Shown one piece after another: positions 1 to 6,681 of a stretch of DNA of 21,606 nucleotides. Under the pieces are notes generated by a model. It saw nothing but the letters and a program-made list of their open reading frames with translations. It did no database searches and was not told the DNA's origin. The DNA comes from an uncultured Oscillospiraceae bacterium (GTDB lineage Bacteria > Bacillota > Clostridia > Oscillospirales > Oscillospiraceae): positions 1-21,606 of the forward strand of contig CALWYM010000057.1 of NCBI GenBank assembly GCA_944385775.1, given 5' to 3'. A program made the translations under genes and the position numbers. Position 1 is the first letter of the stretch, and every line of letters starts with the position of its first letter.

Positions 1-310
1 CAAGAAAGTTAAATTCCATTCTGAGCTTTTCGTAAAGCTCAGGGTTTTCATCCATCACCAGGTTATAGCCCACAAAGTAGGGCAGCGCAACAGACAGAAA
101 TATCTCGTCTCCCGGCACCTCATCCTCCGGTGCCGGTACAGGTACGTATCTTCTTATGCCCTCAAGCAAAAAGCCTGCCGAAGCGCCTTTGGCAATAAAC
201 TCCATGGCAAGGGGCTTGTACTGCTGGGCGTACTCGCCATAGGGCGTACCAGTGCTGTCAAGCTCCGTTAAAAGAGCCATTGCCGTGGTGAATATGTCCT
301 CTGCCTTCAT
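1..310 (-). CDS. Phage protein downstream of major capsid, C-terminus missing (window edge)
   Basis: I translated this myself: an open frame of about 103 codons runs from an ATG at 308-310 off the left edge without a stop. It begins MKAEDIFTTAMALLTELDST and continues with a Pro-rich turn (VPVPAPEDE) and a mostly helical, acidic stretch (PYFVGYNLVMDENPELYEK). It lies 22 bp after the capsid gene on the same strand, with a purine-rich GAGGGGGAA ribosome binding site. The position right after the capsid gene is where tailed phages usually encode a head-tail connector or head completion protein, and the size and helical nature fit. I recognise no specific family motif, so the role is inferred from position only. 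Confidence 0.6.
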   Translation of the reverse strand, partial: MKAEDIFTTAMALLTELDSTGTPYGEYAQQYKPLAMEFIAKGASAGFLLEGIRRYVPVPAPEDEVPGDEIFLSVALPYFVGYNLVMDENPELYEKLRMEFNFL

Positions 311-332
311 ATCCGTTCCCCCTCAATCACTA

Positions 333-1184
333 TTAGTCGGAACCGCCGGCAGGCTCCGTTGTGGAGTATGCCACATATATGCCCTTATTCAGGGTAGTAA
401 GGACAAAGCAGTCGTGAAGGAATCTTCCCTGAACAATAGCGCCGTCAATATCCTTGTCATTTTCGATTATTCTGTAAGTCTCGATTTTCTTAGGCGCGCA
501 GGCGCAGCCCTTTTTGATTATCATGAATACAACGCCTGTTGGCATATAGTCGTCAGGTACGATTCTAACCTGAGCTCCGTCAATAATTCCGCACACGCCG
601 TTAACTATTGCCTGCTGGGCGATGTTGTCAACGCCGGTAACCATCTGGCTGAGCTTGAGCTTGAGCGCCTCGGTCTCTCCCATATAGATTACTCTGTCCT
701 TTTTCGGAACCTTCTCGTTTGACATATCGGCGCCGGCGGAAAAGAGAGTCTGAAGTACGTTTTCCGTTGTGAGGGAAACGCTGTACTTCTTGATTCCCGC
801 ACCCTCTGCCAGCTTTGAAAGCCTGTATTTGTCAACGTAGGGTATAAGTACCTCGTCGGTAGTACGCTTCAAAATAGTGCTGGCGGACTTAATCATGAGC
901 TGGGAGGTGTTGTTTCCGGTATCAATGGAGCCGTTAAAACTCTTGTCATCGGTAACAGTCATCTCCTGCATGGTGTCTCCCACCTCGGTAAGGGTACCGA
1001 AGCGGCTGCCGCTTGTTTTAGTCTTGTCGTAGCTCTGAAGGGGCAGATTATCAACGGTGTAAACCTGAACCGTGCTTACGCCTGTCCACTTGTAGCGCTG
1101 AGAAAAAATTCCCTCCGTGACGCTTTCAATTTTAAAGCGCTCCACCACCTTGTCGCTTGCCTTTTTTGCCAAATTAATTGCCAT
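333..1184 (-). CDS. Phage major capsid protein (probable HK97-fold coat)
   Basis: A 283-residue protein that would form the phage head shell. The N-terminus (MAINLAKKASDKVVERF) is a short basic helix, followed by a beta-rich region (VQVYTVDNLPLQSY, FGTLTEVGDTMQEMTV) and a helical spine region (SASTILKRTTDEVLIPYVDKYRLSKLAEGAG). The C-terminal part (VYMGETEALKL..., VRIVPDDYMPTGVVFMIIKKG) looks like the capsid axial domain. There is no N-terminal delta/protease domain and no protease gene next door; instead a separate scaffold-like gene precedes it, as in P22- or N4-type heads. The ATG at 1182-1184 follows an AAAGGAAG ribosome binding site. The assignment rests on composition, gene order (terminase, portal, scaffold, this) and family resemblance; it was not tested by search. 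Confidence 0.8.
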   Translation of the reverse strand: MAINLAKKASDKVVERFKIESVTEGIFSQRYKWTGVSTVQVYTVDNLPLQSYDKTKTSGSRFGTLTEVGDTMQEMTVTDDKSFNGSIDTGNNTSQLMIKSASTILKRTTDEVLIPYVDKYRLSKLAEGAGIKKYSVSLTTENVLQTLFSAGADMSNEKVPKKDRVIYMGETEALKLKLSQMVTGVDNIAQQAIVNGVCGIIDGAQVRIVPDDYMPTGVVFMIIKKGCACAPKKIETYRIIENDKDIDGAIVQGRFLHDCFVLTTLNKGIYVAYSTTEPAGGSD

Positions 1185-1308
1185 ACAATCTTCCTTTCTG
1201 TAATTTTAAGTTTTTCCCCGTCCTACATCTCCGCCTTTGCTGCCAAAATTCCATTTACGATAAGCTCGCTGCCTTACAGCTGCGGAGAATTAATTTTTGG
1301 GTGATTAC

Positions 1309-1737
1309 TCAGATTTCGTCCCAGCCGAGATCAAAGGCGTCCTTTTTTACGCCCTCGCCCTGGCTGAGCCTGCTTCCCGTGGTTTTTCCGATGTTCTCCT
1401 TGCGGCGGGTCATGGCCTCCATTACCATTCCGGTCCACTGGCTCTGGTAGCGAAGATATGCCTTTTCAAGACTGTCTCCCTTGGCAACCTGTTTCCAGAC
1501 CTCGTCCGGTATGTTGTCTGCGTTAAGCCTCGGGTGAGCCTTTGCAAACTCCAAAAAGCTGTCCGCAGCCTCTGCCGTCACCTCGATAGCCGGTTCCGGC
1601 ATTACCGGCGCCGCAATTTCTCCCGGCTCAACATCGGTTCCATCGGTCTCACTTTCCATATCATACATATCTTCCTCTTTTATCTCTTCGCTCTCCCAGC
1701 CTTTGTCAAATGCCGGCAAATTCACCTTCTCCTCCAT
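1309..1737 (-). CDS. Phage scaffold-like protein
   Basis: A 142-residue, strongly acidic protein between portal and capsid, which is the usual place for a head scaffolding protein that guides coat assembly and is then lost. The first 60 residues are disordered-looking and rich in Glu/Asp/Pro (EEIKEEDMYDMESETDGTDVEPGEI); the second half has helices (DSFLEFAKAHPRLNADNIPDEVWKQVAKGDSLEKAYLRYQSQWTGMVMEAMTRRKEN) ending in an acidic tail (FDLGWDEI). Its ATG at 1735-1737 has a very strong GGAAGGAGGTGA ribosome binding site and lies inside the end of the portal gene, overlapping by 32 bp. That favours coupled expression. No cysteines are present. Function is inferred from position, size and charge. 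Confidence 0.7.
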   Translation of the reverse strand: MEEKVNLPAFDKGWESEEIKEEDMYDMESETDGTDVEPGEIAAPVMPEPAIEVTAEAADSFLEFAKAHPRLNADNIPDEVWKQVAKGDSLEKAYLRYQSQWTGMVMEAMTRRKENIGKTTGSRLSQGEGVKKDAFDLGWDEI

Positions 1738-3247
1738 TCTCTGTCACCTCCTTCCCTTTCTTAAGCTCGTTAAGAAGCCCTCGCCTGTCCGGCACATAAC
1801 CGTCAGGTATGCGCTCCAGATACTGCTCCGTTGTTATTCTGTTCTGAGTTAAAAGATTGTCGAGAGTGCTGAGCGCCGCGATTTCCGAATAGTAGCTGCT
1901 GGCTCCCACGTCAATTTTCAGCTCCACAGGCAGATATTTAAGACTCCCAAAGGAGTAGTACTGGTCGTTCTCCTCTACAAACCCATAAAAGGCTCCCATA
2001 AAATCAATATAGATTCTGCTGAGCTCCTCAATGGCGTATCTGAGATTCTGCTTTGTAATCTCACTGGGCGTGGCCGCAGCTCTCTGCATTGCCAGAATTG
2101 CCGAGGTGTTGTCAGGTCGGCTATCTCCCAGAGCCGTGCTGTTGGCTCCAAGATTTCTGTTTGTCTGGTCAACCGCCATCTCAATAAACTGAGCTATTTG
2201 AGGTGAAATCTGTGCCGGATCCATAATTCTTGCAACGCTTGTCATGTCGCCGCCGTTTACGGCAATGGCAGCGCCCACTCTGTTATCCCATTTCTGTATT
2301 CTCGTCCTGTCGTATATGACCTTCGGGTAAGCAGTTGTCATAAGGCTCAGAATACTCATCGCCCACGCCTTGTTAATAAATATCTGGTTTGGAATAAGTC
2401 CGGTAAGCATAGCCTCGCCGTGATAGCAGTTTTGAACATAGTCCCAGCAAAACCACACTATGGGATAAAGCGTCAGTCCAAGGCACCATTTTTCTCTGAT
2501 AACGCCTTTTTTCGAAAACTCATAGCCCCATATCTCACCTGTTTTCTCATCACGCCACAGCATAAGAAGCACAGTTACCTTGTCGTCTCTACGGAATTTA
2601 TCCTCTGTCTCACTGCCCTCATCGTCAGGCAGAATTTCGTCCCAGTCGGAAATTCCGTTTTCCCGGGCTCTTTTACGAACCTCACGGACGCTTTCCCTGC
2701 TCTCCACAATAATATAAGGCTGGCTTTGAACTCTTCTGCTGTTGGGATTTCCAAAGTAAACCCTTGTGTTTTCCACAACCTCAGTTCGTATGCTGCCTCT
2801 GCCGTTTCTGCCCGGATCCCAGTAAGTAAAAAGGCACCCGTCGCCGCGGACAGCACCATCTCTGGCAAGCTCACGGATAAGCCCGGTGAGATTTTCCCTT
2901 TCAAAAATCTTTTCAAGCTCCTTGTTTATAACCTCACCCAGATTCCCGTACCTGTCCTGGAGCAGCTTTGTCCTGAAGGGCTGTACCTTGACGGATATGT
3001 TGTCCGAGGTTATGGAGCTTACAACAAAGCTCACGTCTCTTTTCAGAATATTGAATACCGGTGTGGGCAGACCGTTGGCGTTAACACCCTCCCACTGCTT
3101 TCCAATAAAGAAATTTTCGTTTGTAGCCACCGTCTCATCAAGACTTATACCGTCGTTAAAACTGCGGCAGTCCTGATACATTCTCCAGCAAACCTCAATG
3201 TCCGGATTGTCCTCTCCTAAAAACAGCCCCTCCTTAATTTTTTCCAT
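1706..3247 (-). CDS. Phage portal protein
   Basis: A 513-residue protein expected to form the dodecameric ring through which DNA enters the head. Early residues contain the pattern common to P22-type portals: a helix with NENFFIGKQWEGVNANGLPTPVFNILKRDVSFVVSSITSDNISVKVQP, followed by RELARDGAVRGDGCLFTYWDPG. Later comes the stem and crown region (SILSLMTTAYPKVIYDR, VNGGDMTSVARIMDPAQISPQIAQFIEMAVDQTNRNLGAN, then DSRPDNTSAILAMQRAAATPSEITKQNLRYAIEELSRIYIDFMGAFYGF). The length is normal for this family. The ATG at 3245-3247 follows AAAAAGGAG and overlaps the end of the upstream small gene by 14 bp. The gene ends 32 bp inside the scaffold-like gene, so the head genes are translationally packed. Confidence 0.9.
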   Translation of the reverse strand: MEKIKEGLFLGEDNPDIEVCWRMYQDCRSFNDGISLDETVATNENFFIGKQWEGVNANGLPTPVFNILKRDVSFVVSSITSDNISVKVQPFRTKLLQDRYGNLGEVINKELEKIFERENLTGLIRELARDGAVRGDGCLFTYWDPGRNGRGSIRTEVVENTRVYFGNPNSRRVQSQPYIIVESRESVREVRKRARENGISDWDEILPDDEGSETEDKFRRDDKVTVLLMLWRDEKTGEIWGYEFSKKGVIREKWCLGLTLYPIVWFCWDYVQNCYHGEAMLTGLIPNQIFINKAWAMSILSLMTTAYPKVIYDRTRIQKWDNRVGAAIAVNGGDMTSVARIMDPAQISPQIAQFIEMAVDQTNRNLGANSTALGDSRPDNTSAILAMQRAAATPSEITKQNLRYAIEELSRIYIDFMGAFYGFVEENDQYYSFGSLKYLPVELKIDVGASSYYSEIAALSTLDNLLTQNRITTEQYLERIPDGYVPDRRGLLNELKKGKEVTENGGEGEFAGI

Positions 3248-3452
3248 TGTCCCTCACGCTCCTTTTTGCCTTCTCAAAGTCGTAGCCCATAAGAGCCCTG
3301 AACCCTTCGTTCCAGTCTCTCTGCTGCCTTTCCCCTTCCTCATCATCGTCCTTAAACTTTCCTCTCGCTCCCACCCTTGACAAAAATGAGTATATTATGG
3401 CCGTCTGCCACACCATGCTCACCCCTGCCAACAGATAAAATAATTCCTGCAC
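3234..3452 (-). CDS. Small membrane-anchored phage protein upstream of portal
   Basis: A 72-residue protein with one clear hydrophobic segment at about residues 4-25 (LFYLLAGVSMVWQTAIIYSFLS), followed by a charged cytosolic tail with an acidic run (KFKDDDEEGE) and a C-terminal basic helix (YDFEKAKRSVRDNGKN). The start is GTG (3450-3452), chosen because AAGGAGGT lies at the right distance upstream and because its end overlaps the portal start by 14 bp. I do not recognise a family. Small membrane ORFs between terminase and portal occur in some Firmicutes phages, but their role is not established to my knowledge. Confidence 0.65.
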   Translation of the reverse strand: MQELFYLLAGVSMVWQTAIIYSFLSRVGARGKFKDDDEEGERQQRDWNEGFRALMGYDFEKAKRSVRDNGKN

Positions 3453-3500
3453 TTAGTTTACCTCCTTAAATAAATCATTTCATTTAGCTTTTTTGTTTTT

Positions 3501-3523
3501 AAAAAAGCAGCCTTAAAAGCTGC
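3501..3523 (-). terminator. Intrinsic terminator overlapping the terL stop codon
   Basis: On the minus strand the stem GCAGC (3519-3523) / GCTGC (3507-3511) with a 7-nt loop is followed by six T residues (3501-3506). The stop codon of the large terminase gene lies inside the loop. A second possible pairing, GCTTTTTT (3487-3494) with AAAAAAGC (3501-3508), overlaps it. The stem is short, so termination is probably partial. Confidence 0.5.
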
Positions 3524-4880
3524 GGTACAGCATAAATTCGTCGTAGTTCAGTTCCTGTTCATCATCATAATCATAAAATTCCACCGGTTCCTCACTAATT
3601 CTTCTTCTGCTCATGCAATAGTATCTCAAAGCGTCAACGCTGTGGGTAACCTCGTGGGGCATTTTGGCGCAGTCGGAGGGATTTTCCTCATCTGCCTGTA
3701 TACTCGTTACATCGCTGTAAAATTCCCTGCAGCTACGGAAGATGCAAAGCTCCGGACCGTCCTGACGCGGGCTTAACATGTCTTTCATTATCATGTGTCC
3801 CTGGACTCTGTCGCTCACTGCCTTTGTCAGGGGCACGCCGTGCTCTGCGAAAAGCTCTGCCATACTCCTGCCGGAATCCTTCTGTCTCGACCAAATATCC
3901 GGCGGCGCAAAGGTGGCTGTTATCTCCTCGTCACCTGTAAGCCGCTTTATAAGCTCCGCCGCCTGCCTGACCACAAGCCCGCTTTTTTTAAGCTCACGAT
4001 ATACATAGCTTCTTCCCTTTTCGTCCACAGCCACCCAGCAGCAGGCCAGCATATCAAGACCGTAGTCAATACTTCTGTACCGCACCCAGTGGGAGGGTAT
4101 AGCAAAGTCCGCAACGACATGGGTATCACGCCGCACTTCTGAAAAATAGCTGCCGCCCAGCGCGTCCCAGTCGCCATACCTGTAAGCCCTGCGTAGATCC
4201 TCCGGCATGGAGGACAACATTTTCAAATACCCCGGGGAATTTTTTAGCAAATACTCGTTGTCCTCAACTGTTGCCGGTATAAAGCTGTAATCCTCTGGAC
4301 ACTCGTTGGCTTCAGGATTATCCGGGTCGAGCCTGAAATCCCTGTCGATAAAAAGCCGTTTTACCCACCGGTGCCCTACGCCGCCCGGGTTACAGGTAAG
4401 ATACATACGCTTCGGTACACTGCTTGTACCTCTCAGGCAGCCGCCTAAATAGTTAAATGCCCTCTCGGTAAACTGGGTCGCTTCATCAATAAATATCCAG
4501 TCAAATTCCTGTCCCTGATACTCAAGCTCGCTTACGGCGCCGTTCCAGTGACCGAACTTAATAGTAGAACCGTTTATAAATTTCAGTACTCTGGTCGTGC
4601 CATTGTAGCTTGCCAGATTTTTCGGTATGGAGCGCAGCATGGGCTGAATATGGTTTTCCTCCAGCTCCGGGTATGTGCGCCGCATAATAAGTATCCTTAT
4701 TCCGGCATAATAAATTGCGCCGCCTATGGCCTTAGTGCGTACAGCCCAGGTCTTTCCGCCGCCCTTTGCTCCGCCGTAGGCAGTGTAGAGGGTCTTGCTG
4801 CGAAAAAATTCACGCTGCTTTGGATTGGCCCTCCCCGGGTTCCATATTATCTCTCTGTCCTTTTCCCCCTTTCCTCTCAC
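3513..4880 (-). CDS. terL: Phage terminase large subunit (packaging ATPase-nuclease)
   Basis: A 455-residue DNA-packaging motor. The N-terminal ATPase shows an adapted Walker A at residues 36-44 (GGAKGGGKT), followed by the arginine-rich IRILIMRRTYPELEE strand and Walker B IFIDEA at about 129-134. The C-terminal RNase H-fold nuclease shows the first acidic residue in RSIDYGLDMLACCWVAVD, and the last in HEVTHSVDALRYYCM near residue 415. The start is GTG at 4878-4880, sharing the GTGA overlap with the small subunit stop, which means translational coupling. The gene is complete and of usual length. The product ends in an acidic, Tyr-rich tail (EFYDYDDEQELNYDEF). Confidence 0.95.
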   Translation of the reverse strand: MRGKGEKDREIIWNPGRANPKQREFFRSKTLYTAYGGAKGGGKTWAVRTKAIGGAIYYAGIRILIMRRTYPELEENHIQPMLRSIPKNLASYNGTTRVLKFINGSTIKFGHWNGAVSELEYQGQEFDWIFIDEATQFTERAFNYLGGCLRGTSSVPKRMYLTCNPGGVGHRWVKRLFIDRDFRLDPDNPEANECPEDYSFIPATVEDNEYLLKNSPGYLKMLSSMPEDLRRAYRYGDWDALGGSYFSEVRRDTHVVADFAIPSHWVRYRSIDYGLDMLACCWVAVDEKGRSYVYRELKKSGLVVRQAAELIKRLTGDEEITATFAPPDIWSRQKDSGRSMAELFAEHGVPLTKAVSDRVQGHMIMKDMLSPRQDGPELCIFRSCREFYSDVTSIQADEENPSDCAKMPHEVTHSVDALRYYCMSRRRISEEPVEFYDYDDEQELNYDEFMLYRSF

Positions 4881-5236
4881 GAAAACGCCTCCGGTCCCAC
4901 ACCGCTCATGTCAACACGTATCACTACCTCACCGCTCTGCCCCTCAGGCTTGTCGGAAAATCCACCATTGTCAGCCTGCTTCAGATTAAATGTGGAAAAG
5001 GTCGCCCACCTCGGGTCGTCAAGCCCCTTTTTTATCCAGAAATACGTGCGGAACTCGTCAAGCTTCTCCGCAGCACGCTCATAGCTCTCCCCCTTTTGCC
5101 GAAGCTCGTCAAACTGCTTTTTAGTAATGCCCATTACCTGCCTCATCACAAAGGACGTGGGCGGGTCACCTGAATTGCGGCAGTGCTCAATAAACAGGTC
5201 AATCTTCCTTTCATATTCCGCTGCCGAACATCTCAC
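4877..5236 (-). CDS. terS: Phage terminase small subunit (probable)
   Basis: A 119-residue protein immediately upstream of the large terminase, sharing a 4-bp GTGA overlap. It is expected to recognise viral DNA and recruit the large subunit. The N-terminus has a helix-turn-helix-like part (YERKIDLFIEHCRNSGDPPTSFVMRQVMGITKKQFDELRQKG), a central helix (SYERAAEKLDEFRTYFWIKKGL) and a beta-like C-terminal tail (GEVVIRVDMSGVGPEAFS). The start is GTG at 5234-5236 with a GAGGGGAG ribosome binding site; the nearby ATG is out of frame. It is the first gene of the visible phage transcript. The family is assigned mainly from position and the DNA-binding-like N-terminus. Confidence 0.8.
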   Translation of the reverse strand: MRCSAAEYERKIDLFIEHCRNSGDPPTSFVMRQVMGITKKQFDELRQKGESYERAAEKLDEFRTYFWIKKGLDDPRWATFSTFNLKQADNGGFSDKPEGQSGEVVIRVDMSGVGPEAFS

Positions 5237-5498
5237 TTAACCACTCCCCTCAAAAATCTTAATAAATTTATATCATATTGCCGCCTTACGGCGCAAGAGG
5301 TTTCACAGTGTTTTTTTATTTTTGTGAATTATAGCTAAATTAACTTAGTTTATTTTGTAAATTTACTCCAATAAATACAAAAATCTCCCTCATAACTGAG
5401 GGGGAGAATAAAAAGCTGTAACCACAGGTCGGCAGTAAACAAAAGAATACAATATAATATATTGTGTAAAAGCAAACAGGCGGAAATTTTCCGGGGGC
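5237..5498. other. AT-rich spacer between phage genes and tRNA cluster
   Basis: No gene is supported here. It holds a GC-rich imperfect hairpin near 5279-5299 beside the terminase start, a good minus-strand -10-like TATAAT (complement of 5328-5333) without a well-spaced -35, and the terminator-like stem at 5379-5407. It may contain the phage-chromosome junction, but no repeat proves this within the window. Confidence 0.5.
5379..5407 (-). terminator. Probable intrinsic terminator, second in line after the tRNA genes
   Basis: On the minus strand a stem formed by CTCCC..TCA (5397-5406) and TGAGGGAG (5385-5392) with a GTTA loop is followed by ATTTTTG (about 5378-5384). Two unpaired C residues bulge in one arm. 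It could act as a backup for the tRNA terminator and insulate the phage genes from tRNA transcription. Confidence 0.5.
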
Positions 5499-5533
5499 AA
5501 AAAAATATCGCTGCAAAGGTTTCTTTGCAGCGA
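5499..5533 (-). terminator. Strong intrinsic terminator of the tRNA-Ser pair
   Basis: A perfect 11-bp stem, 5508-5518 with 5523-5533 (arm CTTTGCAGCGA), has a 4-nt loop. On the minus strand it is followed by TA and then a run of seven T residues (5499-5505). It begins 3 nt after the CCA end of tRNA-Ser(GCT). Confidence 0.9.
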
Positions 5534-5535
5534 CG

Positions 5536-5627
5536 TGGCGCGGAAGGAGGGATTTGAACCCTCGCGCGGCTTCAGACCGCCTACTCCCTTAGCAGGGGAG
5601 CCCCTTCGGCCTCTTGGGTACTTCCGC
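5536..5627 (-). tRNA. tRNA-Ser (anticodon GCT)
   Basis: A 92-nt class II tRNA including an encoded CCA end. Acceptor arm GCGGAAG (complement of 5621-5627) pairs with CTTCCGC; the discriminator is G. The anticodon stem CTCCC/GGGAG closes a loop CTGCTAA, giving anticodon GCT (complement of 5591-5593), which reads AGC/AGU. The long variable arm (GGCGGTCTGAAGCCGC) is diagnostic of serine tRNAs. The T arm contains the GGTTCAAATCC sequence. It lies 23 bp downstream of the second serine tRNA in the same transcript. Its 3' end faces the phage genes. Confidence 0.97.
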
Positions 5628-5650
5628 AGGTAAAAAATAATTTTTTAAAC

Positions 5651-5739
5651 TGGCGGAGAGAGTGGGATTCGAACCCACGGACGGTTGCCCGTCGACGGTT
5701 TTCAAGACCGTTCCGTTATAACCACTTCGGTATCTCTCC
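5651..5739 (-). tRNA. tRNA-Ser (anticodon TGA)
   Basis: An 89-nt class II tRNA with encoded CCA. Acceptor GGAGAGA (complement of 5733-5739) pairs with TCTCTCC, discriminator G. The anticodon stem ACGGT/ACCGT closes loop CTTGAAA, giving TGA (complement of 5702-5704), which reads UCA and other UCN codons. The variable arm (CGACGGGCAACCGTCG-type stem) is long as expected for serine. T loop sequence GGTTCGAATCC is present. It is the promoter-proximal gene of the pair. Confidence 0.97.
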
Positions 5740-5754
5740 AAGCTGAGCTTAGAC

Positions 5755-5783
5755 ATAATACCATTTTTTATTAACCTTGTCAA
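5755..5783 (-). promoter_or_regulatory. Promoter of the tRNA-Ser pair
   Basis: On the minus strand a consensus -35 TTGACA (complement of 5778-5783) and -10 TATTAT (complement of 5755-5760) are separated by exactly 17 bp. The expected start site is near 5748, about 9 nt before the mature 5' end of tRNA-Ser(TGA). Confidence 0.85.
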
Positions 5784-5859
5784 GGGTCTTATTTAAACTT
5801 CTGTTTTCAAAAAAAGGTTTTAATATAGGTAAACAGTCAGGGAAAGCGGAAAAAAGCTC

Positions 5860-5888
5860 TTGACAGAACGGACTTAAGGTGCTATGAT
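5860..5888 (+). promoter_or_regulatory. Promoter of the infC-rpmI-rplT operon
   Basis: A perfect -35 TTGACA (5860-5865) and a -10 TATGAT (5883-5888, one mismatch) are separated by 17 bp. Expected transcription start is about 5895, giving a leader of roughly 160 nt before infC. It diverges from the tRNA promoter 77 bp away. Confidence 0.88.
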
Positions 5889-5894
5889 TACCTA

Positions 5895-6039
5895 GTAAAA
5901 ACAAAGAAGGAACGGCATTGCCGCGCCCTCACCCAGCCAGACGGGACTGCGCTGTGGTTAACACTAGCTTTTGTTTTGCCACGGTGTGTGGTGATTTTAG
6001 TGTGTGCGGGTGCCGTTTCGGTAGCCGCATTTTTATTTT
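5895..6039 (+). ncRNA. Structured leader of infC-rpmI-rplT (L20-leader-like attenuator)
   Basis: The untranslated leader between the promoter and infC can fold extensively. AAAACAAA (5898-5905) can pair with TTTGTTTT (5970-5977), enclosing a GC-rich region with further short pairings such as CGGCATTGCCG. It ends in a terminator hairpin at 6005-6029 with a T-rich tail just before the infC ribosome binding site. In Bacillus subtilis and relatives this operon is controlled by ribosomal protein L20, which binds the leader RNA and promotes premature termination. I infer the same role here from position and architecture; I did not align it to the Rfam L20 leader model. Confidence 0.65.
6005..6039 (+). 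terminator. Attenuator hairpin in front of infC
   Basis: Arms TGCGG (6005-6009) and CCGCA (6025-6029) pair, with an inner stem TGCC/GGTA (6011-6014 with 6020-6023) and loop GTTTC. The run TTTTTATTTT follows directly at 6030-6039. The hairpin sits immediately before the GGAGGTG ribosome binding site, so it would decide whether the operon is transcribed at all. Confidence 0.75.
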
Positions 6040-6053
6040 GGAGGTGTTTTACG

Positions 6054-6572
6054 ATCGCTACCAATGCTCATCAGATTAACGAGGAGATTACCGATAAGGA
6101 AGTAAGACTTATTGGTGAGGACGGAGCCCAGCTCGGCATTATGAGCGGAGAAGCCGCGTTTGAAATTGCTTCGGATAAGGGCTATGACCTTGTGAAGATC
6201 TCTCCCAACGCAGTACCGCCCGTATGCAAAATCATGGACTATGGAAAGTATCGCTTCGAACAGTCAAAGCGTGAAAAGGAGTCTAGGAAAAATCAGCGTA
6301 TAATAGAGATAAAGGAAATCCGTATGTCTCCCAGCATCGGTGAAAACGATTTTAACGTAAAGCTTCGCAACGGTAAAAAGTTTTTGGCAGATGGTAACCG
6401 GCTTAAGGTCACTATACGTTTCCGCGGTCGTGAGCTTGCCCATACCTCCATTGGTGAGGACCTGCTCAATAAATTTTCCGCAGGCTGCGCCGATGTAGCC
6501 GTGGTAGATAAGCAGCCCCGTATGGAGGGACGTCATATGTCCGTTACGTTGTCTCCAAAGCCTCAGAAGTAA
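6054..6572 (+). CDS. infC: Translation initiation factor IF-3, probable AUC start codon
   Basis: A 172-residue IF-3, which binds the 30S subunit, prevents premature 50S joining and proofreads initiator tRNA and start codon. The N-domain begins ATNAHQINEEITDKEVRLIGEDGAQLGIMSGEAAFEIA; the linker contains YGKYRFEQSKREKESRKNQ; the C-domain contains KEIRMSPSIGENDFNVKLRNGKKFLADGNRLKVTIRFRGREL, all typical. No ATG, GTG or TTG lies at the proper place. GGAGGTG (6040-6046) sits 7 nt before an in-frame ATC at 6054, and starting there gives the family length and the right N-terminus. infC is known for rare starts (AUU, AUC, AUA) through which IF-3 limits its own synthesis. First gene of infC-rpmI-rplT. 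Confidence 0.95.
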   Translation: MATNAHQINEEITDKEVRLIGEDGAQLGIMSGEAAFEIASDKGYDLVKISPNAVPPVCKIMDYGKYRFEQSKREKESRKNQRIIEIKEIRMSPSIGENDFNVKLRNGKKFLADGNRLKVTIRFRGRELAHTSIGEDLLNKFSAGCADVAVVDKQPRMEGRHMSVTLSPKPQK

Positions 6573-6616
6573 GCATATAACGGGGATCGATTTCCGTTCC
6601 CTGTTTCCAACCAAAA

Positions 6617-6634
6617 AGCCGCGGTTTTGCGGCT
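6617..6634 (+). other. Hairpin in the infC-rpmI spacer
   Basis: AGCCGC (6617-6622) pairs with GCGGCT (6629-6634) across a GGTTTT loop, in the 109-nt spacer. There is no T-run after it, so it is not an ordinary terminator. It could protect or process the mRNA, or take part in translational control of rpmI, as reported for this spacer region in some bacteria. Confidence 0.4.
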
Positions 6635-6681
6635 AAATACCACCGGAATTACGGTAATTTATCGGAAGGAGAAAACAAAAG

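Noticed and set aside
252..722. Plus-strand open frame of 156 codons
   Set aside because: It lies antisense to the capsid gene, has no clear ribosome binding site and its protein has no recognisable pattern; the minus-strand gene has clear capsid features.
1185..1308. Spacer between scaffold-like and capsid genes as a possible regulatory hairpin
   Set aside because: Only short imperfect pairings and no T-run were seen; nothing beyond an ordinary spacer can be supported.
2420..3220. Plus-strand open frame of 266 codons antisense to the portal
   Set aside because: A shadow of the portal codon pattern, lacking start signals; the portal reading is supported by family features and gene order.
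5589..5783. Small minus-strand open frame across the tRNA genes
   Set aside because: It runs through two clear tRNA-Ser genes and their promoter.
5976..6053. Longer infC start at TTG 5976
   Set aside because: The extra 26 residues have no IF-3 homology, cover the attenuator hairpin, and the strong GGAGGTG site points to the ATC at 6054.
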